Source: Candidatus Poribacteria bacterium (GTDB lineage: Bacteria > Poribacteria > WGA-4E > WGA-3G). From it: a DNA stretch of 64,000 bases. Position numbers and translations under genes: made by a program. Positions 9,203-17,631 of this stretch are shown one piece after another. Location: the NCBI GenBank assembly GCA_022827225.1, contig JAJDTJ010000026.1, forward strand, positions 40,794 to 104,793. The letters are read 5' to 3'. Each line of letters starts with the position of its first letter. Positions within the stretch are counted from its first letter, which is position 1. The notes beneath the pieces are model-generated. The model had not been told where the DNA came from. It saw only the letters and a list, made by a program, of their open reading frames with translations, and ran no database searches.

Positions 9203-10033
9203 TTAATAATTAAAAGCAATCATTTCCTCGCTTTTATTTTCCGTAAAATACTGCAGTGACCTCATCAAAGTAATCGATCGAACTGTATAGGATTCAGGCA
9301 GGTCAAATATATTTGGGTGATTTTGTTCGGATAAGACTACTTTATTTGTTAATTCAATAGTTCTTAAAAACTGATTGAACTCACTTAAATCGAGAACACC
9401 ATTATAATGCCCATTGGTATTATTGAAATACGGCGGGTCAAGATATAAAAAAGAGTTATCAACACAAGCAAACGCTTTATAATCTACGTTCATTATGGTT
9501 AAGTCTTGAATAGTTTTACTTAAATTCAACAATGAATCAAGATTTACTTTCGGACATGAGCTACCTTTTCTGATGGGCGAATTGAATTTGTTGCTCGAAT
9601 TGAATCTGATTTTCCCTGAAAAAGCGTTCTTCGCAAGATAGAGGAAGTTCGCCGCCCCCTCCACCCCGTTTTCTAAACACCGATTCCTGACTTGGTAATA
9701 ATACTCGGTAGAAGAATTATCGTAATGTTCGTTATACAGCTCCCATAACCTAAGTGGCGATGTTTGAACTTGCCGTATCAGGTTTACAACAACAGGATTG
9801 TTGTCGTTATAGGTAACGCGATGAGCTCCAAACCGATTGCATGCATAAAGAGAGAATGCCCCTCCGCCGCCAAATATATCATAAATACGACAGGCAAGGT
9901 TATCAGGTATTATTTTATCAAAAATATCTTTGAAACCTGCTTTACAGCCGATGTAGGGAATTATCTTTAGACGCGTACGCTTGTTTGTTACAACAAACTC
10001 GGATTGCTGTCCACTCGCCCAGTCCTTATTCAT
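9203..10033 (-). CDS. DNA adenine N6-methyltransferase, D12 (Dam-like) class
   Basis: The 276-residue protein has the D12 class layout: PYIGCKAGF at about residue 26 and DIFGGGGAF (the SAM-binding FxGxG motif), then catalytic LDPPYFNNT (motif IV DPPY). It would transfer a methyl group from SAM to adenine N6 in a short site. No restriction endonuclease is next to it, so it is an orphan. The gene is clearly richer in A and T than its neighbours and reads like a recent acquisition. It lies between the GH-D-like glycosidase gene and the bicupin gene, all on the minus strand, but 126 nt of repeat-like DNA separates it from the bicupin gene. Confidence 0.88.
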   Translation of the reverse strand: MNKDWASGQQSEFVVTNKRTRLKIIPYIGCKAGFKDIFDKIIPDNLACRIYDIFGGGGAFSLYACNRFGAHRVTYNDNNPVVVNLIRQVQTSPLRLWELYNEHYDNSSTEYYYQVRNRCLENGVEGAANFLYLAKNAFSGKIRFNSSNKFNSPIRKGSSCPKVNLDSLLNLSKTIQDLTIMNVDYKAFACVDNSFLYLDPPYFNNTNGHYNGVLDLSEFNQFLRTIELTNKVVLSEQNHPNIFDLPESYTVRSITLMRSLQYFTENKSEEMIAFNY

Positions 10034-10162
10034 CCATCAATTCTCCAGCAGTGTACATTTGGATTCATAATACACACGCCCTCAAAAACTTAAAAAAAAT
10101 GTCGGCATCCCGTTAGTTATATTTGTAGCACTGCTCCGCTAAGTAGCGGACGTACACTAAAG
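10034..10162. other. Intergenic with a perfect hairpin
   Basis: No gene is seen. A perfect hairpin TCCGCT-AAGT-AGCGGA lies at 10135-10150, downstream of the bicupin gene. It has no T-run on the minus strand and looks more like a repeat-element core than a classical terminator. Confidence 0.4.
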
Positions 10163-10900
10163 TTAGCGAGCGGTAGCGACTGCCCAACACGTTATAATTG
10201 TTGTCGGTTCATCTCCCGTATGAGCAAGTGAGAAGGTATCCCCGGCGGAGAGGAAGAGGACATCGTGGCGTTGTAGTGTCTGTGTCTCCTTGTTATCATC
10301 TGTAACTTCAGCGCACCCCTCTTTTAGGACATAAATTGCTTCACTCTCTATCGGTTCGTGTATAAAGTGTTGTCCGTTGTTAAGGCAAATGTAATCCAAG
10401 GAGAGATGTACGGAGCCTTTCTGTGGTGAGACGACGCTCCGCCACTCGGCAACCGATTTTCCGAATACGGGACCTGAGCTCGCCATATTAATTACTTGAA
10501 CGTTGCTCCGATGTCCATGTTTCGGTGTAGGTGCTTCATCCGGTGTATCGCGTTCGCCGCGGTAGAGTGCCATATCCGGTGGTGCCTGGAAACTAATCAG
10601 ACGTGCCATATTCGGCGTGGTATTGACAGTGCCGTGAACCTCGCCTGCCGGAACAAAAATGACATCACCCGCAGCAATAGGCGTATAGACGCTCCCTTGT
10701 CGGATAGCACCACCGCCTTCTAAAACGACAATCGCGTCTTCTGAGGCATCGTGATAATGCTGCGTAAACTCTTGATCCGGGGCATGGAGTCCGTGGTTGA
10801 GCGTCAGCTGTGTTGAGCCCATATCGGGATGGACAACACGCCAATTCTTGCCTTTCCCCATTTGAAACGGGGTTCCGGATTGAAGATTTAAAATTTTCAT
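10163..10900 (-). CDS. Bicupin domain protein
   Basis: The 245-residue protein carries two cupin barrels. The first (about residues 35-105) has a QHYHDASED metal-binding motif and a later PAGEVHGTVN. The second (about 155-240) has GQHFIHEPIESEAIYVL and LSAGDTFSLAH. The function is unknown; cupins cover dioxygenases, isomerases and sugar-binding proteins. Its ATG overlaps the rsmD stop codon by 4 nt (ATGA), so the two genes are translationally coupled. Confidence 0.8.
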   Translation of the reverse strand: MKILNLQSGTPFQMGKGKNWRVVHPDMGSTQLTLNHGLHAPDQEFTQHYHDASEDAIVVLEGGGAIRQGSVYTPIAAGDVIFVPAGEVHGTVNTTPNMARLISFQAPPDMALYRGERDTPDEAPTPKHGHRSNVQVINMASSGPVFGKSVAEWRSVVSPQKGSVHLSLDYICLNNGQHFIHEPIESEAIYVLKEGCAEVTDDNKETQTLQRHDVLFLSAGDTFSLAHTGDEPTTIITCWAVATAR

Positions 10901-11520
10901 GTTTCGTCTTTGCGATAAAATGATACGACTGTATCGCTATAACGTGCGATTCGATCGCGCGTCAACCGCCCAATGTGGTCAGGCATAATAGAGCGTTTTG
11001 CGTGCTCAACAAGCAGCGTACCATCCGGGCTGAGCAACGCGTTCTCAGAAAGCAGTGCCAAACAAACGGCATATAATTCCGAGGGACCTTCTGAACCTCT
11101 GCTATAGGGTGGATCAAAATAGATAACCCGAAATACAACAGCCTGATTCTGGAGATACGAAATTCCTTTCACAGCATCGCGACGAAGCAGGCATGCCCTA
11201 ACAGTTGGCTTCTTAGCCGCACGAAAGCACTTTGTGTGAGAGACTGTAGGAAGACCACACGTTTGAAGGTTTTGTTCTATAACCCGTATGCATCGCGGGT
11301 CGCGTTCCAAAAAGGTGGCATGCTTCGCGCCGCGACTCAACGCCTCAATTCCCATACTCCCCGTACCGGCACAGAGATCAAGAAAATCAGCGTCAATTAC
11401 CTGTTCCCGTAGAATACTGAAAACAGACTCTTTAACCCGATCTGTCGTAGGACGGACGATACGACTGCCTTTCGGAGCGACCAAACGTCTTCCTTTGAAT
11501 GCCCCAGCGATAACTCTCAT
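10897..11520 (-). CDS. rsmD: 16S rRNA (guanine966-N2)-methyltransferase RsmD
   Basis: The 207-residue protein methylates G966 of 16S rRNA during 30S assembly. Family features are clear: MRVIAGAFKGRRL at the N-terminus, PTTDRVKESVFSIL, SAM-binding FLDLCAGTGSMGIEALSRGA, and the catalytic FDPPY. It is slightly longer than usual (about 185 residues). The extra residues are around an inserted segment near residues 100-125. It overlaps the bicupin start by 4 nt. Confidence 0.92.
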   Translation of the reverse strand: MRVIAGAFKGRRLVAPKGSRIVRPTTDRVKESVFSILREQVIDADFLDLCAGTGSMGIEALSRGAKHATFLERDPRCIRVIEQNLQTCGLPTVSHTKCFRAAKKPTVRACLLRRDAVKGISYLQNQAVVFRVIYFDPPYSRGSEGPSELYAVCLALLSENALLSPDGTLLVEHAKRSIMPDHIGRLTRDRIARYSDTVVSFYRKDET

Positions 11521-11622
11521 TTCAGTGGTTTTCAGTTACCAGTTTTCAGTTACCAGTTAACTGAAAGGTTTTTCGTAGAAAAACCGAACTGACGACTGAT
11601 AACCATCCGTGACACCTAATAA
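11521..11622. repeat. Short direct repeats, palindrome and hairpin
   Basis: Two adjacent copies of a 14-mer TTTTCAGTTACCAG (11529-11542 and 11543-11556) lead into the palindrome CAGTTAACTG (11554-11563). A perfect 8-bp hairpin GGTTTTTC-GTA-GAAAAACC follows (11567-11585). This repeat-laden spacer separates rsmD from the DUF1501 gene, and may be a dispersed repeat of this genome. Confidence 0.6.
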
Positions 11623-12927
11623 CTATGTGAACAACTCCTCTATAACAGATCCGTCGTTGACGACCCGGATCGGTCGACCGGAGCGGGAGTAGTTCTCTTC
11701 GTCGCCATCAATGCCGAGTGCGAAGCAGAGCGATGCAAAGAGGTCAGGTACACCGACAGCACCACTAACGACCTGACTTCCATCTTCGTTAGTGCTACCG
11801 ACGACCTGTCCGCCGCGTACGCCGCCGCCTGCGACAACAGCCGACCAACCGTTTGTGTGATGATCGCGTCCATCGTTTTCGTTGATTCTCGGCGTACGTC
11901 CGAATTCACCGAGCCAGAGTACGAGTGTCTCGTCAAGGAGATCCCGTTCAGACAGATCCTTCAAGAGCATCGCGAAGGCTGGGTCTACCCTATCAAGAAG
12001 TTCTTGCGTCCGTTCAAAGTTGTTTTGATGCGTATCCCATCCATCGAGTGAAACTTCTACGAACTTGACCCCGGCTTCCACGAGCCTGCGTGCCATGAGA
12101 CAGCCTTGACCGAACCTATTCATACCATACGCTTCGCGGATAGCGAGCGGCTCATCGTCAAGGTTAAAAGCGTCTATTTTCGGGGAGTTAATAAGTTCAT
12201 CTGCTTTTTTGTAAATCGCTTCGTGTGCTTCCGTGCTGCTTCCGGTCCGTTTTGCGATAAAATCCTTCTCAATGGCTCTGAGCATCTTGAGTCGTTCACG
12301 AAAACGGTGCGTGTCCATCTGCGCCGGATACGAGATGTCTTCGACAGGCATCATCGGGTTTTTGACGATAAACGGATCGTGTGCTGCGCCGAGGAACCCA
12401 CCGGAGTATGCCGGTGAATTAATGTTGACACAACTCGGTAAGTCCAAAAATTCATCTTCAAGATAGTGAGAAGTGATGGATCCGAGGGTTGGATGCCTGA
12501 CAGCTCCGCCGGGGGCATATCCCGTATGTAGCAAATAACGGGCGCGTTCATGATTTCCTTCCCGCGAGACCATCGAACGAATAACCGAAAGATGGTGTGC
12601 CTGCTCTGCAACGTTCGGGAGATGTTCGGATACTTGTATCCCTTTAGCACTCGTCGGAATCGCTGCAAAAGGACCACCGTTCTTGGTGCCGGGTTTCGGA
12701 TCAAACGTATCTAACTGACTCGCACCACCACTCATAAAGAGAACGATACAATGCTTCGCTTGAGGTATGACCTCTTCGAGCTGAGCGAAACTACTCGAAC
12801 CGAAGTGCTGCATCGCAATCAGTCCGAGAAAACTGCTAATGCCAGTCTTGACAAAACTACGCCGTGAAATCTCTTTATGCCATAATTCTGGTGTATCGTA
12901 TTCAGGAACCCACAATTTTGTGTTCAT
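11623..12927 (-). CDS. DUF1501 family protein (sulfatase-like fold)
   Basis: The 434-residue protein begins with a twin-arginine-type signal (SRRSFVKTG at about residues 22-30 and a hydrophobic stretch). The DUF1501 hallmarks are CIVLFMSGGASQLDTFDPKPG, RSMVSREGNHERARY, GGRDHHTNGW-like wording (DGRDHHTNGWSAVVAGGG) and VGVPDLFASLCFALGID. DUF1501 proteins are alkaline-phosphatase/sulfatase-fold proteins, abundant in Planctomycetes and relatives, and often sit beside a DUF1549/DUF1553 cytochrome gene. No such partner is here. AGGAGGAAAG precedes the ATG. The biochemical role is unknown. Confidence 0.85.
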   Translation of the reverse strand: MNTKLWVPEYDTPELWHKEISRRSFVKTGISSFLGLIAMQHFGSSSFAQLEEVIPQAKHCIVLFMSGGASQLDTFDPKPGTKNGGPFAAIPTSAKGIQVSEHLPNVAEQAHHLSVIRSMVSREGNHERARYLLHTGYAPGGAVRHPTLGSITSHYLEDEFLDLPSCVNINSPAYSGGFLGAAHDPFIVKNPMMPVEDISYPAQMDTHRFRERLKMLRAIEKDFIAKRTGSSTEAHEAIYKKADELINSPKIDAFNLDDEPLAIREAYGMNRFGQGCLMARRLVEAGVKFVEVSLDGWDTHQNNFERTQELLDRVDPAFAMLLKDLSERDLLDETLVLWLGEFGRTPRINENDGRDHHTNGWSAVVAGGGVRGGQVVGSTNEDGSQVVSGAVGVPDLFASLCFALGIDGDEENYSRSGRPIRVVNDGSVIEELFT

Positions 12928-13199
12928 TTCTTTCCTCCTTATTTATCAACTCGTATTATTTTAACATGTTGTGTCTTTATAAACAAGAGAAAAATTTAAG
13001 TCTATAGACATATCACCTCTACGGGGTTCGGAGAGACTACACAAATCAGCAATTTAGTGTGCCTTTGGTACCCGGACACTCACCGGACAATCTTTAATTT
13101 TTTTTTTTGCCAAATGCACTTTTTCTACCTCGAAATTGTGTCTTTAAATAGCAGAAAAGATATATTCCATGTTTTTAATTTACAAAAGAGGTAAAGGAC
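12928..13199. other. Intergenic between divergent genes
   Basis: About 270 nt between the divergent DUF1501 and WD40 genes. A poly-T run lies near 13090-13110. I see no gene, strong hairpin or convincing promoter. Confidence 0.35.
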
Positions 13200-15410
13200 A
13201 TGAAAGCCAAAACAACATTTTTATTCGTTTTAACGCTCCTAATAGTTTCGAGCGTTAGTATTCTTTCCGGTTTCGCGCAGCATACGGAGCATACGGCATA
13301 CACGCCACTCAGTTTACCTGCGGGTGCCAAAGCGCGTCTCGGTAAAGGGAGCATAGAAGAGGTAACGTATTCTCCAGACGGTTCATTGCTTGCGGTAGGA
13401 AGTAACATCGGTATATGGCTGTATGACACCAAAACATACCGAGAACTCGCACTCCTCGCTGGGCAGATGGACTGGGTCTATAGTTTATCGTTTAGTCCAG
13501 ATGGAAAGACAATCGCAAGTGGCGGTGCGGATATGGACTGTACCGTTCGTTTGTGGGATGTTGAAACGCGAACTGTAAAAGTTAGGCTCACCGGACATAC
13601 GAGCCGAATTAAAAGTTTAGCGTTCAGTCCGGATGGCACGATCCTTGCAAGTGCAAGTTATGATAGTACGGTTCGTCTGTGGGACATCGCGACGGGCACA
13701 CTCAAAGCGACACTCATAGGACATACAAGCGGAGTCAGTGATGTGCTGTTCAGTCCAGATGGAAAGACAATCGCAAGTGGTGGTTGGAGTTATGACGATA
13801 GGGTGCACTTGTGGGATGTCGCGACGGGTAACCTTAAATCAACACTCACTGGAGATGGGTTCTCGGTCCATAATTTAGCGTTCAGTCCGGATGGAAAGAT
13901 GCTCACAGGATGTTTTAACAAAACAGTTTCTTTGTGGGATGTTGAGACAGGTGTGGTAAAATTGACACTCACTGGTCATACGTATAGTGTCAATAGTTTG
14001 TCGTTCAGTCCAGATGGCACAACGCTCGCAAGCGGGAGTCGAGACAAAACAGTGCATTTGTGGGATATTGCGACGGGGTCGGTGAAAGCGAAACTTACTG
14101 GGCATACAGATGTCGTCAGTCATGTATTATTCAGTCCGGATGGAAAGACACTCGTAAGTGTAAGCCAGCCGGATGAGTTCGCAAATGCCAATCAGGATGA
14201 GAAGGATCACACGATTTTTTTCTGGGATGTTGCCACACGGTCGGTGAAAGCCAAACTCACTGGGCATACGAACAGGATCGGTCGCGTGTTGTTCAGTCCG
14301 GATGGAAAGACGCTCCTAAGCGCAAGTCAAGGCGCAGGAGACCACACGATTTTTTTCTGGGATGTTGAGACAGGTTCCGTGAAAACGAAACTCACAGGGC
14401 ATACAAGCAGCGCCAATAGTGTAGTGTTCAGGCCGGATGGAAAGACGATCGCCAGTCGGAGTGGTGGCGGTGAGGTTCATTTGTGGGACATCGCAACGAA
14501 TTCGGTCAAAATGAAGCTTGATATGGATGTTGTCAAGAGTGTAGCGTTCAGTCCAGATAGCACGACACTTGCCGGTGCAAGCTCGGATAGCAAGGTGCAT
14601 TTGTGGGACATCGCAACGGGTTCACTAAAAAGAAAACTCACGGGGTATACGAGCCGTGTGAGGCGTTTAGCGTTCAGTCCGGATGGCACGATACTTGTCG
14701 GTGTGAATTATGATTACAATAAAGTTATTTTGTGGGACATCGCAACGGGTTCCGTGAAAAGAACACTCACAAGACCTACAGGTGAGGTTAGGAGCGGATC
14801 GTTTAGCCCAGATGGCACAACACTTGCCGGTGTGACGTGGAACCCGACGGACTATGACAACAACTATGACTATAAATTTTTTTTCTGGGACGTTGCGACG
14901 GGTAAGGTCAAAAGGATACTCGATACCGGTAATAGGATCAGAAGTATAGCGTTCAGCCCAGATGGAACAGTCCTTGCCAGTTTGAGTTATGACAGGTCGG
15001 TTCGTTTATGGGATATTGAGACAGGTGCCTTCAAAGTGGAACTCGCCAAGCATAAGGGTCAGGTCAGAAGCATAGCATTCAGTCCAGATAGTAAGACGCT
15101 CGCAAGTGGGAGTCGGGATGCAGGGGACCATGCGGTTCTTTTGTGGGATGTCGCAACAGGCACACTCAAAACGAAACTCATTGGTCATGCAGGGAGTGTC
15201 TATAGCGTAGCGTTCAGCCCAGATGGTAAAACAATCGCAAGTGGGGATGCCTGGCCAGCGTATAAGCTTCTTTTGTGGGACGTTGCGACAGGCACTCTTA
15301 AAACAAAACTTGCTGGACATACAGGCAGCATCTATAGCGTAGCGTTCAGCCCAGATGGAAAGACAATCGCAAGTAGAAGTCGGGACCGCACAGTGATTCT
15401 GTGGGAGTAA
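13200..15410 (+). CDS. Secreted WD40-repeat beta-propeller protein
   Basis: The 736-residue protein has a Sec signal peptide (about residues 1-27, ending GFAQ) followed by about 16 WD40-type repeats. Each carries FSPDGKTIASG-type wording and ends in LWD or FWD, enough for two propellers of seven to eight blades. WD40 propellers are protein-interaction scaffolds; no enzyme domain is visible. The repeats are close to each other in DNA sequence, so the gene is prone to recombination and assembly error. AAAGG precedes the ATG. It opens the plus-strand block that holds the tandem secreted family. Confidence 0.85.
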   Translation: MKAKTTFLFVLTLLIVSSVSILSGFAQHTEHTAYTPLSLPAGAKARLGKGSIEEVTYSPDGSLLAVGSNIGIWLYDTKTYRELALLAGQMDWVYSLSFSPDGKTIASGGADMDCTVRLWDVETRTVKVRLTGHTSRIKSLAFSPDGTILASASYDSTVRLWDIATGTLKATLIGHTSGVSDVLFSPDGKTIASGGWSYDDRVHLWDVATGNLKSTLTGDGFSVHNLAFSPDGKMLTGCFNKTVSLWDVETGVVKLTLTGHTYSVNSLSFSPDGTTLASGSRDKTVHLWDIATGSVKAKLTGHTDVVSHVLFSPDGKTLVSVSQPDEFANANQDEKDHTIFFWDVATRSVKAKLTGHTNRIGRVLFSPDGKTLLSASQGAGDHTIFFWDVETGSVKTKLTGHTSSANSVVFRPDGKTIASRSGGGEVHLWDIATNSVKMKLDMDVVKSVAFSPDSTTLAGASSDSKVHLWDIATGSLKRKLTGYTSRVRRLAFSPDGTILVGVNYDYNKVILWDIATGSVKRTLTRPTGEVRSGSFSPDGTTLAGVTWNPTDYDNNYDYKFFFWDVATGKVKRILDTGNRIRSIAFSPDGTVLASLSYDRSVRLWDIETGAFKVELAKHKGQVRSIAFSPDSKTLASGSRDAGDHAVLLWDVATGTLKTKLIGHAGSVYSVAFSPDGKTIASGDAWPAYKLLLWDVATGTLKTKLAGHTGSIYSVAFSPDGKTIASRSRDRTVILWE

Positions 15411-15430
15411 CCGCATCAGACGTATCCGAC

Positions 15431-15471
15431 AGGGGGCCCCGAACGACCAGAATCTCACTAAGATGCCCCCT
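15431..15471 (+). terminator. Possible hairpin after the WD40 gene
   Basis: AGGGGGC (15431-15437) and GCCCCCT (15465-15471) can pair around a 27-nt loop just downstream of the WD40 stop. There is no T-run, so it may act as a processing signal rather than a terminator. Confidence 0.35.
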
Positions 15472-15503
15472 CCATCATCAAACAGTCAGTTAGAGGAGTT
15501 ACC

Positions 15504-16526
15504 ATGATGTATAAGAAAACAAAAATCGTATCAAAATATTTCCAGTGCATCCTTTTAGGACTTGCTATCTCGCTTATATTCAGTGTTCTTTCAGTGAACG
15601 CGGAGACCGAAACGCCCGCAGATTCTGATGTCGAGTACAAAGGGTATGATGTTCCAATTGACCCGGAAGGTCGAAAGTATCACCGTTTTTTGCAGTTCCC
15701 TGCACCACAAGGTGCATCTTACGACACCCGAAAGAAAGCCATCGCAAATATTGATGACACACCTGAAAAAGAGACCATTGTTTTGATGGTGGCTGAAGCC
15801 GGAGAAGAATGGCGTCAATGGTGCCAGGCGTTTCTTCTCATTGCTGAGAGCGAGGCAGGCGTGCTAAAGAAAAAAGACCTCTTCAAACTTTTTGATGCCG
15901 GCACCCATGATTTCGATGTGCCAGGGAAAAACATTGAAGTTCGTAACCCACCCTTCGTCTTTCGGGAACCGTGGAGCGGTGAGTCTTGGGCTTTCAAGTC
16001 GGTTGGGTTTGAGCTCGTGGATTTGACAGGCGATGGCATTTTAGACATCTGGGTTGAACATGCCCGCGGTGTTGCTGTGATTTCGTTTCAAAACGGTGAG
16101 TTCAAGGAAATTTGCAGCGGCTACGCGTATTCCAGAGAACACTCTCCTGAGTACGTTGATTTGGATAATGATGGCACCTACGAAATAAAGATTCCACGTA
16201 GCATATTTATGATTGATAATCCTCCAATACGATATGTGCAATGGATGAGCCTCTACGAATGGGATGGAACCGCTTATGTCTTGAATAACGAAAGGGTTTA
16301 TGCCGAGAATGACGAGTTCCTCATTCGGTTATTGCGACAGTATAACGCAGCATTGATTCTATACGGCAGGTATGAGCCATACAGTTTCTACATCGGGCTG
16401 GTCTTCTACTATCGCGGCAATACAGCAATGGCACGAAGGTATCTACAATCGGTGGTCAAACATGCTGAGAAGCAAGATTACATTCAAGCCGCAGAATCGC
16501 TCTTAAAAAAATTGTCACCCGAGTGA
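15504..16526 (+). CDS. Secreted VCBS/FG-GAP-like protein, tandem family member 1 (single unit)
   Basis: The 340-residue protein has a signal peptide (about 1-35, ending VNAE). It is the first of five related genes in a row. The unit opens with KYHRFL, then NIDDTPEKETIVLM, QAFLLIAE, KLFDAGTHD, then DLTGDGILDIW (about residue 172) and DLDNDGTYEIKIP (about 218). The two Asp-rich loops look like Ca-binding FG-GAP/VCBS or dockerin loops. The C-terminal 60 residues look like one TPR-type helical pair. Function is unknown; secretion and probable calcium binding are inference. It resembles the second unit of the two-unit genes downstream. GAGGAG precedes the ATG. Confidence 0.75.
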   Translation: MMYKKTKIVSKYFQCILLGLAISLIFSVLSVNAETETPADSDVEYKGYDVPIDPEGRKYHRFLQFPAPQGASYDTRKKAIANIDDTPEKETIVLMVAEAGEEWRQWCQAFLLIAESEAGVLKKKDLFKLFDAGTHDFDVPGKNIEVRNPPFVFREPWSGESWAFKSVGFELVDLTGDGILDIWVEHARGVAVISFQNGEFKEICSGYAYSREHSPEYVDLDNDGTYEIKIPRSIFMIDNPPIRYVQWMSLYEWDGTAYVLNNERVYAENDEFLIRLLRQYNAALILYGRYEPYSFYIGLVFYYRGNTAMARRYLQSVVKHAEKQDYIQAAESLLKKLSPE

Positions 16527-16576
16527 AAGGTGGAACAGGGTCTGACATTTAACAGACCGAATCGGAGACAAAAAAC

Positions 16577-17584
16577 ATGAAAAAACATTTTCAAACTACA
16601 CTTCTTGGATTTTCTATTTTCCTGATACTCAGTTCTCTTGTCGTGAATGCGGAGCCCCCTGAAACGACAATGCCTGAAGTCAAGTATCAACGATATAACT
16701 CATATCAGGAGAAAAAGTATCACCGTTTTTTGCCTACCCCCGCCCCAAAAGGACTTTATTACAATACGCGAATGGCGGCTACCGCAAATATTGATGATAC
16801 ACCTGAAAAAGAGACCGTTGTCTTAATGCTTGTTGATATTCCTAGAGAACCGTACAGATACTTTGACGAATGGGTCCAAGCGTTTCTCCTCATTGCTAAT
16901 ACCGAGGCAGCGGAACGCCAGGAAAAGGCACTTTTCAAACTTTTTGATACGGGGACTTATGCATTAGAGGTCCCCACAGCGAAAGCCATTGAACTTCAGA
17001 ACCCTCCATTCGTCTTCACTGAACCGGCGAAAGATGTGCTTCAATCTCATGCTACCTTTGAACTCATTGATTTAACGGGTGATGGGATTTTAGACGTATG
17101 GTTTGAATCCACCTACGGTGTTGCTGTGATTTCTTTTCAGAACGGAGAATTCAAGGAAGTCTTTGGCAGCTACACCATTCCTGGCTTTCTATCTGAAGCC
17201 GAGTACGTTGACTTAGATAACGATGGCAGCTACGAAATCAAGGTTCCGTACAGTATACATATTGACCGTGTCCCTAGCGCGCCACATTTGCCATGGATGA
17301 GCCTTTACGAGTGGAATGGAAACGCGTACATCTTGAATAACGAGAGATTCTATGCCGAGAATAACGAGTTCCTTATTGCGTTATTGAGCGAGTATAATTA
17401 TCAGATGCTTCGACATGGAAGGGTTATTTACCACTGTGAAACATACCGTTTCTACTTAGGGTTGGTATCCTACTATCGGGGCAGTGAGACACTGGTGGAT
17501 CTACAGTGGATCGTTGAGCATGGGAAGAAACAAGATTACATTCAAGCCGCTGAATCACTCTTGAAAAAACTGCCACCCCAGTGA
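16577..17584 (+). CDS. Tandem family member 2 (single unit)
   Basis: This 335-residue secreted protein has a signal peptide ending VVNAE. The same unit is seen as in member 1: KKYHRFLP, NIDDTPEKETVVLM, DLTGDGILDVW and DLDNDGSYEIKVP. The stretch EYNYQMLR near the C-terminus is shared only with member 4, as is the linker after the first Asp-rich loop (YTIPGF against YTVPGS). That pairing supports a block duplication. GGAGACAAAAAAC precedes the ATG, and nearly the same leader is found before member 4. Confidence 0.75.
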   Translation: MKKHFQTTLLGFSIFLILSSLVVNAEPPETTMPEVKYQRYNSYQEKKYHRFLPTPAPKGLYYNTRMAATANIDDTPEKETVVLMLVDIPREPYRYFDEWVQAFLLIANTEAAERQEKALFKLFDTGTYALEVPTAKAIELQNPPFVFTEPAKDVLQSHATFELIDLTGDGILDVWFESTYGVAVISFQNGEFKEVFGSYTIPGFLSEAEYVDLDNDGSYEIKVPYSIHIDRVPSAPHLPWMSLYEWNGNAYILNNERFYAENNEFLIALLSEYNYQMLRHGRVIYHCETYRFYLGLVSYYRGSETLVDLQWIVEHGKKQDYIQAAESLLKKLPPQ

Positions 17585-17631
17585 AGATGAAAAATGATCC
17601 GTCATCAGATGGGTCGGATTGGAGGAAAAAC

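Noticed and set aside
13200..15410. CRISPR-like or tandem DNA repeats in the WD40 gene
   Set aside because: The repeats are coding, about 120-150 nt apart and diverged; they are propeller blades, not a spacer array. The Cys-rich open frames on the opposite strand are shadows.
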